A DNA stretch of 64,000 bases from Thunnus maccoyii. Its lineage: Eukaryota > Chordata > Actinopteri > Scombriformes > Scombridae. Positions 17,001 to 29,619 of this stretch are shown here, piece by piece. The stretch's first letter is position 1, and the number at the start of each line of letters is the position of its first letter. Position numbers and translations under genes: made by a program. The notes beneath the pieces were generated by a model. That model worked only from the letters and a program-made list of their open reading frames with translations, ran no database searches and had not been told where the DNA came from. The stretch spans positions 10,848,501 to 10,912,500 of the forward strand of contig NC_056550.1 in the NCBI RefSeq assembly GCF_910596095.1. The letters are read 5' to 3'.

Positions 17001-20000
17001 TACTTGTGTTTCTATTCTTACCCTTGACTTTAAAAATCCTCCTTTTGGTACAATAACTCAGAAATGGCTTCAAACATAAGACTGTGTTATACATTTTAAC
17101 ACAATGAGACCTATTTATACATGTGTCATTGGTCAGCTTAGCGAGAGGATTTTCCAAGTCTTGGCATCATGTGTTTGTCATGTCAAATATTTGTGCATTT
17201 GTGTTAACGTGGTGTTTATTTGTTGGTAATAGCAGGCAAACAACAAGCTCCGTTCCCCGGCATAGAGCTTCCAAGTACGAGCGTAAACCTAAACCTACAT
17301 CTGACTATGAAATGATTCTTCTTCAAATGGTTCCTCAATTCAATTGCATGTGTAGAAAAAGGGTTTGTGTTGCATCTTGTGAAATGAGAGTCTGGATTTA
17401 GTTGGTGGAGAGACAATTTATCTTATCAAAACCAGTAACAGAAAGCATATCTTTTCTGAGCTAGTGTGCTCGATATTATATGCTAATTGTTTAGCATGTT
17501 TGACTTGAAGTAAGCAGCTCTCACTTTTACTGCACCATTCAAAGAGTCCAGACAGCTTCTTCTACAAGATGGCCAAAACCCTCTTTGTTTTGTTGTGTTT
17601 CTGATTTTTTTTTGAAATCCATAAATCAAACCAGAACCATGCCAAACATTTTTTTTCCTTTTGATTTTTCGCTAAAATTTCTGGACTCATCTTGCCAATC
17701 AACACATGTTGCACCCATATTAAACCTGCTCTTAAAAACCTGATTAACATTTTGGTCACCGTAACTGCATGTGGTGAGAACAGTAAAGCATGCTTTTGAA
17801 ACTTAACATCAAATGATGGGAAGAGGAAACGTGAAGAATGAATTGGTTGGTATGTTTAAGCATTAAATCAAAGTTTTAGCGGCAATGCTGTGCTTAAAAA
17901 CAGAACTTATTTTATTTGCAGTAATATTTAGTGAAGTATTACACTTACAAGACATTTCAAGAATCAATTTCAAGATATCTGACCAAACATGTCTCAGGTA
18001 GCTTGTTGCAGTATCTCAGCAAGTTTTAAAGACAATGTATTTATTGAGAAGTGTGCATACTGCTAACAACATGACTTTTACTGATTTTGTTAATAGTTTC
18101 ATGAATAAAAGTCTAAATGTGACACTGCCAGGTTTCCTGATACCGTGGGACTCACGGTATTCAGCAAAGTGTCCCGCAAGGCATGCTCCTCCTTTCTCTG
18201 CTTCTTTATATCTTTTCCTTCACAATCGGCTTGGCTGGCTGATTGTTTATCAGTTGATTGTTTCCTTGTACACTTTGAATGACTACATTTACATGCACAG
18301 CAATACTAAAAAAGCAGCTGTTTAAAAACAACAACAACAGAGTTATATAAAACAAAAATGTCTTTTTAGTGGTTAGCCATTTAATGCTACTTTGATTCAA
18401 ACCCAAGTCTAATTTTATTGCTTCATTTAACAGGATGGTTTAATTTGTTTTGTCCTGTTGTCTTCAGTGCGTTAAAATGTAACTATTTACTCTTTGTTGT
18501 TTCAGATTATACACCTCTCATGTCACAGCATTGGACAACTGGTTGAAAAGTTGGTATTTTAGCAACCAAATTTACATGAGACCAGGATGACTACAGTTTG
18601 TGAGATGCAAATTAACTGCCACTGCTCACCAAATTAAATTAATAGATGTATAGACCCCATAGTGTGACGATAGATAATACAGCTGTTGCATCTCCTGTGA
18701 TTGGCACATGAGATGTAACATGATTATTGTGTGCATGTAAAAATAGTCGCTGGCAGCAGTAATGTTCGACTGAGGACAGACCCAGAACATTGGCAAGTGT
18801 GTATGAAGAAACCCTCATCAGTGCTTGTCAGACATTGTTGTCCCTGTGTGAAATAAGATTGTCTGGTGCATATTGGTGTATATGCAGACTGCTGCCATTG
18901 TGCCTGCCACAGCCTGAGGCTGAGGTTGTGTGTGTCCAGACAGTTATACATTGCCTTCTGATTGGGTATCCTGGGAAGAAAACCCTGTCATTTGATTGTG
19001 CATGGCATGTGCTGTACTAAGTTTGGCATTGCAGTTTAACCTCACAGGGGTAGGTGGGGTAGAATGGGGGGAAAAGTTCTAAGCAATTGTGCCACCAAAT
19101 TTACACAAATCATATTATTCTAACAGCATTTCTACAAATCATTTCTATTGTCCAATTATGACCCAGTGATTTGGGATGCAAATTTGCCTGAAACGCAAAA
19201 CATTTTCTCAACCCATTTTACCCAATCTACTGAGATTTATTTCTGATTAGGTGAAATGCAGTACTCATAATACCTTGGAAGGACTCTTACAAGTAACAGG
19301 CTCTGCTTTCCCTTTCAGTGATGATGGCCAAGGAGAAACCTCCTATTACTGTAGTCGGAGACGTGGGAGGAAGAATTGCCATCATTGTGGTAAGATGTTG
19401 CAAAGACACTGTTGAAGTACTTACACACACTCTATTACTTACATTGTTGAGCTGTCATTTTCAGCTGATCTGCTGTATTTTAATCACTACTCTTTTCCTC
19501 ATGCTCATTTACAGTGTTTTAAATTATTTCAAGTGGTTTTCATTATGAGTGGTAAATTCAATCATCTGCTACCAGTATAAATGCCTCAGAAGACATACAG
19601 TGTGGCTCTGAAAAGTGTGCGACCTTAAATAATTTTCCTTAATTAAAGCAAGATGATGTCATTTGTAAAAATATAAGTAACACTTTATTACTGTTACATG
19701 TGAATTTTACATTGTCTTATGTCTTGTCATGTTCCTTCCATTAAACTACTAAATGATGTTGTAAGGGTGGTCAGCCGACCAGACATGATCAAGAAATGAG
19801 CAAAGAGACAGAGAGGTGGTGTAATTGTTCTGTTTTAACCACAGGTTCTCTGTGTTTTTTCCAGGATGACATTGTAGATGATGTAGGAGACTTTGTTGCA
19901 GCTGCTGAGATCCTGAAAGAGAGAGGAGCTTATAAAATTTACATCATGGCCACACACGGCTTGTTGTCTGCTGATGCCCCACGCCTCATAGAGGAGTCTG

Positions 20001-21486
20001 CCATTGATGAGGTGAGGACTTAAACAACCTAAACTAGTTGTTATCACTGATGTGTGTCCTTTTTGTAGGATTGAAGCTATGCTAATCAGTAAAATCACAA
20101 TGAAAATCCCCTGCGTCATACCTATCAGTGGACCTTTTTCTTTCTGCTCTAAACATTAACAAGGAAGCTAAAGGGTAGAAAAAAGGGAAGAAAAAAGCCA
20201 AACTGGAGAACTTACACCAGCAAAAATGTGGCAGTTCAATAGCTCTTGTCTATTATTTTTAAACACAATGTAGAATAGATACTTCCTCCTCGTGGAGGGT
20301 TTTTCTGTTGAATTGTTGTGACAATAAATTAACTGAACTAGAACAAGGAAAGGATCAATACAATATCCACCAGTTGCATTTCTGTAAACTGTTAGGTTCT
20401 GTTTTCAGTTCCTCCAAAGTACCCAGTGTTCAGAAAACAAGACTTAATGTATTGTTAATTTGAAATGTAATGTTTATTTTATAAAATGTAGTGTAGTACA
20501 ATTTAGTTTGTGTGATTTACGTTTACGATATTGTTATTGTCATGCTGTCTGATTTACGTCAGACAGAGCTGAAGCATCAGAATCTAGATGAATTTATCGA
20601 TGTTACAGAATATTGTCACCAAAGTGAACTTGGGTGAAACTTGCATACAATATTTTCAAAAATATTTATCAACATATTACTTAAATCTTAGTGTCATGTG
20701 CTGGGCAGAACTTAGTTAGCCTGATTTAGCTCTCCTGGGTGACTTTGAAGGTTTTTAGGTGAATAGTGCATGTCAGAACTTACTCAGTGTGGATTAAACA
20801 ACACATTGCCTGCCATGACTGACTGATAAATAGGTCCAGACAATATATGAACTTTGTTAGGCTTATCTCAGATATATAGTTACAGCATATATGTTGGCAA
20901 ATGAAGTAGCAAGAAGTAACAGCACAGAAATACCAAAGATATACTCAGTGTCTTCATCAACCAGAGAGTTTATTTTTCAACTGTAAAAGTTCAGTACACA
21001 CAGTATGTGATTGACAATTCATTAAAAAAACACTTTAAGCATCCTTGTAAAAAAAATGTTTGTTTAGATGTATCATTAGCAGAATTTTTTAACCCCCAAA
21101 TATTGATATTGGTAGCTTTAAAAAAAAAGTCAAGTCAAGTCATAATCATGTTTTTTCCATTTTACCATCAACTGACACGTGAGCTTCAGAGGTGCTAGTA
21201 GGTGGACTTTGTTACCTTTGGGCAGAGCCAGGCTAGCTGTTTCCCCGTTTCTAGTCTTTATGCTAAGCTAACCCGCTGCTGGCTCCAGCTACAGAATCAC
21301 TGAACAGATCTCCCCCTGACTCTTCAGGTGGTGGTGACCAACACTGTCCCCCATGAAGTGCAGAAGCTACAGTGTCCAAAAATCAAGACTGTGGATGTCA
21401 GCATGATACTGGCTGAAGCCATCCGCCGTATCCACAATGGGGAGTCCATGGCCTATTTGTTCCGCAACATCACTGTGGACGACTAG
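14063..21486 (+). CDS. prpsap1: PRPP synthetase-associated protein 1 (ten exons, 356 aa)
   Basis: A catalytically inactive relative of phosphoribosyl-pyrophosphate synthetase (PRPS) that joins the cytosolic PRPS complex and restrains PRPP supply for nucleotide synthesis. Exons: 14063-14145, 14589-14641, 15211-15277, 15385-15557, 15692-15807, 15925-15980, 16182-16327, 19319-19389, 19865-20011, 21328-21486. All have AG/GT borders and phases that join; the sum is 1071 nt, 356 residues plus TAG. The start [16 protein letters not shown] and the end [10 protein letters not shown] match PRPSAP1 better than PRPSAP2, which has an extended N-terminus. The PRPS fold is clear ([40 protein letters not shown]). 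The insertion that separates the associated proteins from PRPS is at about residues 203-240, with DGRHSPP placing Ser215 where human PRPSAP1 has Ser215. The largest introns are 7 (16328-19318) and 9 (20012-21327, with a dispersed repeat). No defect is seen. Confidence 0.97.
19045..19230. repeat. Possible small inverted-repeat element in PRPSAP1 intron 7
   Basis: TAGGTGGGGTAGAATGGGGG at the left and, read inward from the right, TAGATTGGGTAAAATGGGTT look like imperfect inverted ends of a short non-coding element about 90 nt before the exon 8 acceptor. Confidence 0.35.
21175..21300 (+). repeat. Dispersed fish repeat in PRPSAP1 intron 9
   Basis: GAGCTTCAGAGGTGCTAGTA, TTTGTTACCTTTGGGCAGAG, CCAGGCTAGCTGTTTCCCC and TTTATGCTAAGCTAACCCGC are blocks of a common teleost repeat. 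It ends only about 30 nt before the exon 10 acceptor. Confidence 0.6.
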
Positions 21487-23164
21487 AGGAGTGAAGTGTA
21501 AATGAGTGAGGCTGAGTCGAGTCTGATAGTGACTGAGGGCAGGTGCACTTCTGCTCCTTCCTGCCCATTGTTGTCAAAACATGCTAATGTCATGTTCCGT
21601 GTGTTGTGCATGTCAGGATTATGTGTATCTTAATTAATTTAAAGAAACCGAAATTCTAACAATTACCCAAAGTTATTTAACTCCTTACTAAAAGCTGCAA
21701 AACTATTTATTTTAAGATTAGAAATGCATCTTGTTCTTGTTGAGAAAGGATTATAAAACAGCAAACAAGTGACTGAGCTTTGATGCATTACTTAATATTT
21801 CGATGCCTCAGTTCTTCTTCGTTTTGCTGCTCTCACTGATTTTCCAACTTGAGCAAAAGATGCTATTTTGTCATATACTACGGTACCTCATATGATGACT
21901 GAGCTTCAATTTCAAAAAAGAAGAGGAAAATGTCTCCAGTAACAACTTTACTTGCAATTTTTCCCGACACTCTTGCTGGCCCTCATGATCAGGGCTGCTT
22001 AGCACTGTGACTATCTTGCATTTAATGGGGCGCGTTGTTTCCAACCACATAAACAAGGCAGGACAAACTCCTGCTTATTGGTGCCCAAACTATATTTTTA
22101 TGCACTTTTTTTGCACCATTTGTGGGAATGTTTGGACGTTTGGTAGGATGTCCTATGCAGTGTGAAAGGTTTCTCAACAACTGCAAAAATAAATTGGTTG
22201 TTATTTACCTTGTATATATTAGAGGATCAGTTCAATTAAATTATAACAAAACGTATTTTTTAGTAGTGCTGTATCTCAAAGTATCAAAATACTTGATTTG
22301 GAATAACTGAAAAGTGGTTTCCATCATATTTTAGCTTTGGTAGAGTAGTTCTTATTGAAAACTTCTCACTTCAAGGTCTGTGGGTGCCCCGAGTAACTGG
22401 GATATAGTTCATGGGAAGGCACTCTACTGTTCAGTTTTTCAAACTAAATGTTTAAATGGTTTGAACACCACAAATAAATTTCAATTCATCTCCATTGTTT
22501 TGCAGAAGCCTAACAGTGCATTGTTGTTTTTGGATGAACTGACCCTTTAATATTTTATATCTCTCTAGCAACTAACTAGTCCAATGCTGTGCTTATTTTA
22601 TCTGGCTGATAGTAACTTTTGTCACACTTCACATGAATAACATACATTATACAGCTAAAAGGAGGACCATCAGGGTTTCCAGACATTTTAGCCAATTTAC
22701 TACACATGACAAATATTCAGCATTACTGCTAACTGTTTTTCAAAGTAGATCATAATCAACCAGCAGGAAGTTTTCGGTTTTTTGTCTTGGTTACAATATT
22801 GTTGTGTGGTGATGTGACTGAAAGTCTGCTGGTCTGCTAGTCTGGAGGGCTATACCAATAAAGGTTATTATAATGTGTTACCTACTGTATATTGTCCATG
22901 TTGAAACAGTTATCTTACTTGGAACAACCTAAACTATTGTCCTAACATTATAAATGCAAGCAGCAGTCAAGTTCTCATTCTCCTTTGAAAAAATAGTTTT
23001 CCCTCTAAGTTTAATTTTCAAACAGTATGGCTCATGAATCCATGAATTTCAACAAACAACTTTGAAGTCTTGAAACGTCAGTTTTCTACCAGCACATGAA
23101 TGTAGACTATGAATTGATCCATGCTTTCAGGAGCATTTCTTTGCAACAATCACTTAAATTGTTT

Positions 23165-23560
23165 TTTAGCCACACTAGCAATGTGGCTCTAGGGATGATC
23201 TCCCTGTCTGTATATAATGAATTATTTGATGGATTGCATTGAAATTTTGTACATACATTCATGGTCCCCACAGGACGAGTTCTAAAAGTTCATTATCCAG
23301 TACTTAAGTTCATGACCAAATACCTGGAAAATTAATGACATTCGATTATTGAATACATTTCAATTAGCCTCAGCTGTAGTTTGAGTTTGGTGCTAATTAC
23401 TGTAACAAATGTTAGCATGCTAACATGCTAAACTAAGATGGTACATGCTGGTGATGAAACATCAACATGCATGTTGGTATGCTGCTGATATTAGCATTTA
23501 GCTCAAAGCACCGCTGTGCTTAAGTACAGCCTTATAGAGCTGTTAGCATGGCTGTAGACT
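23165..23560 (+). repeat. Dispersed fish repeat with TTAGCATGCTAACATG core
   Basis: Contains GCAATGTGGCTCTAGGGATG, TGGATTGCATTGAAATTTTG, CATTCATGGTCCCCACAGGA and repeated TTAGCATGCTAACATGCTAA with TTAGCTCAAAGCACCGCTGT. This is a familiar high-copy teleost repeat. It lies in the long 3' region of PRPSAP1. Related pieces: 845-1005, 42865-42965 and 56270-56480. Confidence 0.6.
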
Positions 23561-24274
23561 ATTAACATTTTAATACTGTACTAAAGTGAATGGAAACCAT
23601 TTGCTGCCAAGAGTACAAGATGTGCACACAAAAAATAAAAATAGCCAGCAGTAACATAGAATATGTGCAGTTTATAGTAAATTGGCAAGAACACCAGCAT
23701 GGTCTTGATGTTCTGTGAATTGCTATGGTCTCTCCCTATAAAACATTGAATAAGCGCACCTTTTTGAGCTGTCAGAGTAGATTTCAGAGTGATGCTCAAG
23801 GGGATATTAGTGTATTTCTATGCTCATTGAGTCTTTTGCTCAGGGAAATATACTTTACTATAAGCCAATGCACAATCATTTGTCTTTGTGTTCTTGATGG
23901 TGTGTTCCTGTTTCACAGGTTGAAAAATGTTTGTTAAGAATGTCTTCCATACAGCAGTACTGTACGCCTTTGCTTTTTACCATTTCTTTAGTTTAGTTAT
24001 AGACACCGGATGTCTTCAGTGATATGCTAACTGATGGGTATGTGACAGCTATAGATGCTCATGCTGGTGTTGGGTTGGCACCAAGTTGCAGGTTGTCTGT
24101 ATGAAATGCTTTTGCTATGCCAGCTCGGATCCATATCTGTCATTAGCGTATGTCATGATGTCCTCTCTGTATTCACTGTTCCCATGACTTATCTTTCAGA
24201 TGCTGGGGAATGACAATTTGGACAGTGATCAGACCTCATTGTCTGGCACTACAGTGTTTGTCAATGTGTATGAA

Positions 24275-24280
24275 AATAAA
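24275..24280 (+). terminator. Candidate PRPSAP1 poly(A) signal
   Basis: AATAAA followed by GT-rich TTGTGCCTTGTTGGC. It would give a 3'UTR of about 2.8 kb. An earlier AATAAA at about 22858 could give a shorter form. Confidence 0.4.
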
Positions 24281-24299
24281 GGAATTATATTATTGTGCC

Positions 24300-27200
24300 T
24301 TGTTGGCTGAACTTAAAAGACTTAGTTGGCATACATCTAATGTTTTTCACATTATTACTGTAAAATCACACTTTAATACGTTTGAGTAGGTTCAAATAGG
24401 AGTCTGTGTCTACCAAATGTATCCTAAACAGGTGGGATATCTGACATTAAGTCTCGCATAAAGATTATGGTCGACATATAGTACATTAGTTAAAAAAACA
24501 ACATATTTGATTAAATATACAAATTCAAATATTGATTGTCAAAATGGAATAAGGTCATGGTCAAAATTTTCCATTTCAGTGCAGAATAAAATTATCAATT
24601 TGCTAGTATAATGGTTTTAAGCCACCTTTGTGTGGATATTGGTTGAATTTAGCTGAAAACTTGATAATAATTGCCTGAAATGATCATGGTAAAGGTTCAG
24701 AAAAACATGACAAAAATCAAAATACATGTACATATAGGTGTATGAGAAGGCCCACCTCAAGCCTTGGTATTGCAGTTGATTTTGTTTAAAAGGTGTGCAG
24801 TGCAAAATTAAATCTTGCAACTCTCAGTTTTTCTGTGATTGTTGGTGTGTGCTATGCTAATTAGTTGCGCAACACACTTGATGTCGTAACAGTCGGAGAT
24901 CCTGTACTTGTTCAAAACTTCTCAGGTATCTATCCAGCACTGAGGAGCTTTGACCAAGTCTAGGAGCAGAGACAAGCATAGTAACAAGGATTTTCATAAT
25001 GATCTAATCAGTTGACATCAAAGATATACAGCTGTTAAAACTTTCTAATGCTTATCTAAAAACAGCCTAAGCAAGCCTTAAACCTGTGCACAGTACAACC
25101 TCAATGAAAAGTTTAGTTCGCACCTGAGTTTTAAAAGGGTCTGCCTCTCTGTCTTCATCCATGTGCCAAAAAGACGAGCTTGTGTGTGCAGCTGAAGACA
25201 GCTGTGAGTTTAAAGAGGAAGCAAAGAGGAACCAGAGATCTGATAATCACAGGTCACTTCCTCGTCTGATTCTCGGAAAACAATGCACCTTGTCTCTGAG
25301 CGTTTGTTGGAAAGAGGAAGCATGTCTTTTTCTTTCCCTATCTGGGTCTGCGTGGCCTTTTAACTGAAATTTTGTTGAAAGCACATACACTGCTGTTAGA
25401 GGACATCAAAAATGTCAAAAAAAGATCCATTTAACCAGCTGTCATGTTTCATGGCAGGTAGAAAGTATGTTTTTTCATAAAATCTGAGTGTTAAATGTTA
25501 ATTGTGTATTGTAAAATATGGGCATTCACTTACATCACAAATTTCTTGTAATCCTGAAGTCTCCAAATGAATCACAAAATTATCCCACAGGCTTCAAATG
25601 ACAAACATTTTACTTCGTATTGTCTTATGTGTTCCGTGAGAAGATGGGACAATTTGAGCATGGATTAAAATGATTAAATCTAATACAAATAATTATCTTT
25701 ACTAATCTTTTCATGGCAGTTAGTAATTCTGACTGAAATCTTGCTCCACCTGTTTGGTTGTAATGAAAACCTGCGGGCTCCCTTCCAGCATGACACTTGA
25801 TTGTACAAGTCTATACTAAACAGACACAGCAGGTTTTATTTTTTTTTACTTGACTTCCTCTAACATCTTACAAGCTTATTGGTTCTCTCATAATCTCGTT
25901 TTTTTTGATACCCTGACATGTTGTGAAAATGAAAATACCTGCTTCCTCATTGACCTCTGAGTATTTATCAAACTCTGCACATGTATTGAGGCCTTGAACA
26001 TTGTAAGCATTGTAAAAAAAAAAAAAAAAAAAAAGACCACTAGAGGGCAATACAACTACAAGACAGAACGGAGAGACCATGCTACTTATGTGCATGTCTG
26101 TGATATCAGTCCATCAGTTACTTTACTTCGCTAGTATAATCCACTCAGTATCAATTCTGCTTTCTAGGGAGTCATGGTAACATTAATTAAAATTAACACA
26201 ATCACTTTAAATTGCAGGCAGGTCAGTCAAGTGATGCAGCAGTTCTTGTTTTTCTGTCCCGTTTAAAAAAAAAACTAAAAAACTAAAAAAAATGTATGTT
26301 TCTAGTACAACCAACAGCAGTTGGAGAAAATAAATCATCACTATGTCAACATAATACATCCTGGGATGGAATTAGAGTAATTTGATGGGCTGTTGAAATG
26401 ATAAATGGCTCCATAGTCACATTTTATTTAGAGGAGACATCTCTTGTACTACAATAATTACACATTACACATCATGTATTTCATTCTGACACATATCATA
26501 CCAGCAATACAATTTTAAAGTCCTTAGATCCAAACTGTTTTGTGTGAATAGTGAAACTGTTTCACATGAGCCTTTTTCACACATGTGAGACTTTAAAATA
26601 TTATATCTTCTGTCAGCCCGTGTAAGCTTTATTTCACTTTCAGTGTATTTATTTGGGCTGTGATCAGTTCCCTAATAATGTAACACATTTTCACATCTCT
26701 CTCTCTCTCTTTCTCACACACACATACACACTCAAAGACTTCTCTCTTACACTTACTTTCTCTCTGTTCTGTCTAAACCATTAATGCTACTTAATATATC
26801 CAGAGTTTATTTATCTTGGAATGAGCTTTGAATAAGTACATCAAACATCACCTTTGCTCTTGGTACTGTTATGGTGAAAAGAAATTCAATTTAAATTCTC
26901 AAAACCAGTGCAGATATTTGAAAAAAAGAGGCCTTTTCTTCCCATTATCCAATAAAAAAAGATTTTATTAAGCAAACAAAGAGAGAGAGAGTGCTGTGTG
27001 CGTACAGTATGTAGTTTGTAATAAGTATTTACACATTAACGCAGAGTGCATAATGAGATTTTGCGAAGCAGCATTTCAGAGTTGCAGGACAGGCTGCACA
27101 AGAATTCACAACATAACGTCTGATGTGTTGCTATCACAAATATAAAGAGTTTCTTTGTTAATTTCTTTCAGTTGTTCACTTGATTTTGCAAAAACCATAA

Positions 27201-27340
27201 CCATGTAGACTTTTGCAAAAATACCCATCATTTCACAGATATTGCACTTTTTAACACCAGTAACACAAAACCCAAAGTCACATTACATATACATTGAAAC
27301 CAAGCTCATGATGCACAATGCTGCTTCTACACTGTTGCAA
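24300..27340. other. No gene seen between PRPSAP1 and the Ras-like gene
   Basis: AT-rich DNA with short homopolymers and a TCTC/CACA run near 26700. Open frames are short and without domains. Confidence 0.6.
26013..26034. repeat. Poly(A) tract
   Basis: A run of about 22 A residues; no retroelement body is recognisable on its left. A similar run of about 20 A is at 29013-29032. Confidence 0.85.
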
Positions 27341-27723
27341 TTTATTACAGCTTTTTTTTTTTCTTGGACATTCACAGTAAGTAGTATGCTGGCACTATTT
27401 CATTTTTTCACTGTTTAACACAGTTGTTCAACCACATTCTTTCATGTCTTTAAGGTGGTGTCTGTTTTCATCTTTGTTTTTTCTTGTTGAAGCATCTCTG
27501 TGCCTCCAGTGCTGTTTGTTAGATTTCTTTCAAGGAATGAGGAAACATCTTTTTTTAACTCAGTGTTTCAGTGGCAGTCAGATTCAGTCTTAACACATGT
27601 AAAACTGTCTCTGGGTCTGTTTCTCTCCACTCAGATCCCCGTCAACAAAGCACTTTCAGTCTCTTTTGGGCAATTTCTTTCAGTCTCTTTTTGTGTTGTT
27701 GCCCTCTGAGCAGCTCTGCATCA

Positions 27724-28350
27724 TTATGAGATGAGGCAGCTGTTGGTCTTGTTCATAGGAGGTCGTTTGTTGCTCTCCTTGGGGAAGGTTTCACGTCTGC
27801 GGCACAGTGCTGGACTGAGCCGACTGGGCAGGTTGGCTTGCTGGAGCAGCTCCCGAAAAGCTTCAAGCACATTGACATTATCTTTGGCCGAGGACTCCAG
27901 GAAGCTGTTGTTCCAGTCCAGCTCCACTGTGGACAGCACGTCCTCGCTGGACACCTGACGCTCATTGTGGCGGTCGATCTTGTTGCCTATGACCACAATA
28001 GGGGTGTACTTGTCCTCCTTGACTTCCAGGATCTCCTCTCGCAGACTTTTGACTGCCTCCAGGGATTCAGGGTCATTCACTGCATACACCAGGGCAAAGG
28101 CGTCGCTGTTCTGGATGGAGAGCTTACGCATGGCTGGGAAGGAGTAGCTGCCACTGGTGTCCATAATGTTAATGGTGACTTTGACACCCCCAACCTCATA
28201 CTCCTTCCTGTGGAGCTCCTCCACAGTGCGGCGGTGCTTGGGCTCAAAAGTGTCTTTAAGAAAGCGTTGGATCAGGGCTGTCTTCCCCACTCCAGCTGCT
28301 CCCAGAAACACCAGACGCACCTCTGTCTTCTCCTTAACTTCAAAAGACAT
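27724..28350 (-). CDS. Ras-like small GTPase with CAAX tail (Ras-dva/RASD-like), single exon
   Basis: A 208-aa membrane-anchored signalling GTPase in one uninterrupted coding exon. G1 is GAAGVGKT (17-24); the switch I Thr is about residue 42 (HRRTVEELH); G3 is DTSG (64-67) followed by SYSFPAMRKLSI; G4 is NKID (123-126); G5 is SAK (154-156). The C-terminus is basic and ends CLIS, a CAAX box expected to be farnesylated at Cys205. DTSG plus PAMR.LSI is typical of the RASD/Dexras, DIRAS and Ras-dva group. The length, lack of a long C-terminal extension and intact N-terminus fit Ras-dva (a family of fish and amphibians absent from placental mammals) better than RASD1/2, but I am not certain, so no symbol is given. 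The residue at the Ras Gln61 place is Ser68, suggesting weak intrinsic GTP hydrolysis. A likely poly(A) signal is AATAAA on the minus strand at 27346-27341, giving a 3'UTR near 380 nt. Neighbours are repeats, so context says little. Confidence 0.93.
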   Translation of the reverse strand: MSFEVKEKTEVRLVFLGAAGVGKTALIQRFLKDTFEPKHRRTVEELHRKEYEVGGVKVTINIMDTSGSYSFPAMRKLSIQNSDAFALVYAVNDPESLEAVKSLREEILEVKEDKYTPIVVIGNKIDRHNERQVSSEDVLSTVELDWNNSFLESSAKDNVNVLEAFRELLQQANLPSRLSPALCRRRETFPKESNKRPPMNKTNSCLIS

Positions 28351-28544
28351 GTTGGGGTTCTGTTACTCTTTCCCCCTCCCTCCCCAAAAACACTGCTTGA
28401 AAGGATGTCTCTTCTGCCCTCTTTGTTCACCTCTCCTTCACCTGTTGATCCTCTTCTATAACATCTGATTTGATGGCAGTGATGGAGCTGGAAGTGTTTA
28501 TGTTGAAGTGAAACACAGAGATGATGATAGCAGATGCATGTGAG

Positions 28545-28680
28545 AGTATCAGACAGAGCTGCCCTCTGTATTTATGTTCACATAAATTCCCTGCCCCCTT
28601 CTGCTCCCAGCCAATCAGGAGAGGGCAGTATCTCACTCTCCCTGAACTTACAGCAGCCAATCAGAGATTCATGCAAATCA
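28545..28680 (-). promoter_or_regulatory. Core promoter of the Ras-like GTPase gene
   Basis: Upstream of the GTPase ATG, in minus-strand order, lie an octamer motif (ATTTGCAT, 28678-28671), a CCAAT box (CTGATTGG, 28664-28657), a second CCAAT box (28618-28611) and a TATA-like CATAAATA (28576-28569). The spacing (CCAAT about 35-90 nt before TATA, octamer beyond) is that of a regulated TATA-type promoter, expected to bind NF-Y and POU factors. Transcription would start near 28540, giving a leader of about 190 nt. Motifs are seen directly; function is inferred. Confidence 0.6.
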
Positions 28681-29619
28681 AATGGAGTAAGAGAAAAAAA
28701 AAATACAATGCAGAATACATTTCCAGCAGAGGATTGTGATGGGTTGTGACTGCTGCTCTTAAGACGTTACAGTATGTGTTTTAGGAAAGTCTTTGTTTAA
28801 TGTGGACTGTGACATAAACCATTAACCAGTAAAAAAGAGACAAACATCATGTTTTTTTAATGTAAAGGCTTTATTTCAGCTGTGGCTTTAACTGCAAATG
28901 TCTCTGTGTGGCGAAGGCTCAATTCCAGCAAAAAGGTGACTTAGAATATTCTCCCATTCAGAATGTATTTTTGAGAGTTATCTCAAAAATTTCATACCGA
29001 CATTGAGGGCTTCAAAAAAAAAAAAAAAAAAAGGATAAGGCTGGTAAATTTCTATATTTTTCTTATTGTCAACAAATCTCATGTGCAGAGCCAAATCAGT
29101 CCTACAAGTATTGTGTGTGCATCCAAACTCTTATATATGTCATTCCTCTGTGTCGTAATACTCCATTGTTGTCCGAAAACGATTAAAAACACGTCAGTGA
29201 GCCACACCGTTGCACTGGCTGACATGTTCCTTCACCACAAAGACAAAAATTACAGTAGTTTGTTTAGAAATGGCTTGAAAGACTCATGTGTTCAAATTTT
29301 ATTTATTAAAATAAACCCCTTGAGGTGTGCCATCTCATTTTTGGGGGGTCCCAACATATACTAAAAAACACAAACAACAAACATTAATTAATGAAAACAC
29401 TGAAAATATTCTATATCAAGGTGGCCAAAGTAGAGTGTGAGTGGATCACCAAATACAATCAGGTATAAACATTAACAGTATAGGGTATAAAAAGTAGGTA
29501 TAAACAGTGACAGCTTCATTGATAACAGTGACAGTGCATCTCAAAGTAAGAAGACAGGGCATGCTTAACATACCAATTGCTCTAATATCAACAGGTAAAT
29601 TATTCCAATCTGTGGAGCT
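28681..29619. other. No gene seen; Ras-like gene upstream DNA and LINE 3' flank
   Basis: Possible enhancer sequence next to the promoter, a poly(A) run at about 29013-29032, then non-coding DNA that may include the LINE 3' tail from about 29480. Confidence 0.5.

Noticed and set aside
27838..28461. 207-codon plus-strand frame opposite the Ras-like gene
   Set aside because: Antisense shadow of a conserved GTPase; no domain, and its openness follows from codon use of the real gene.
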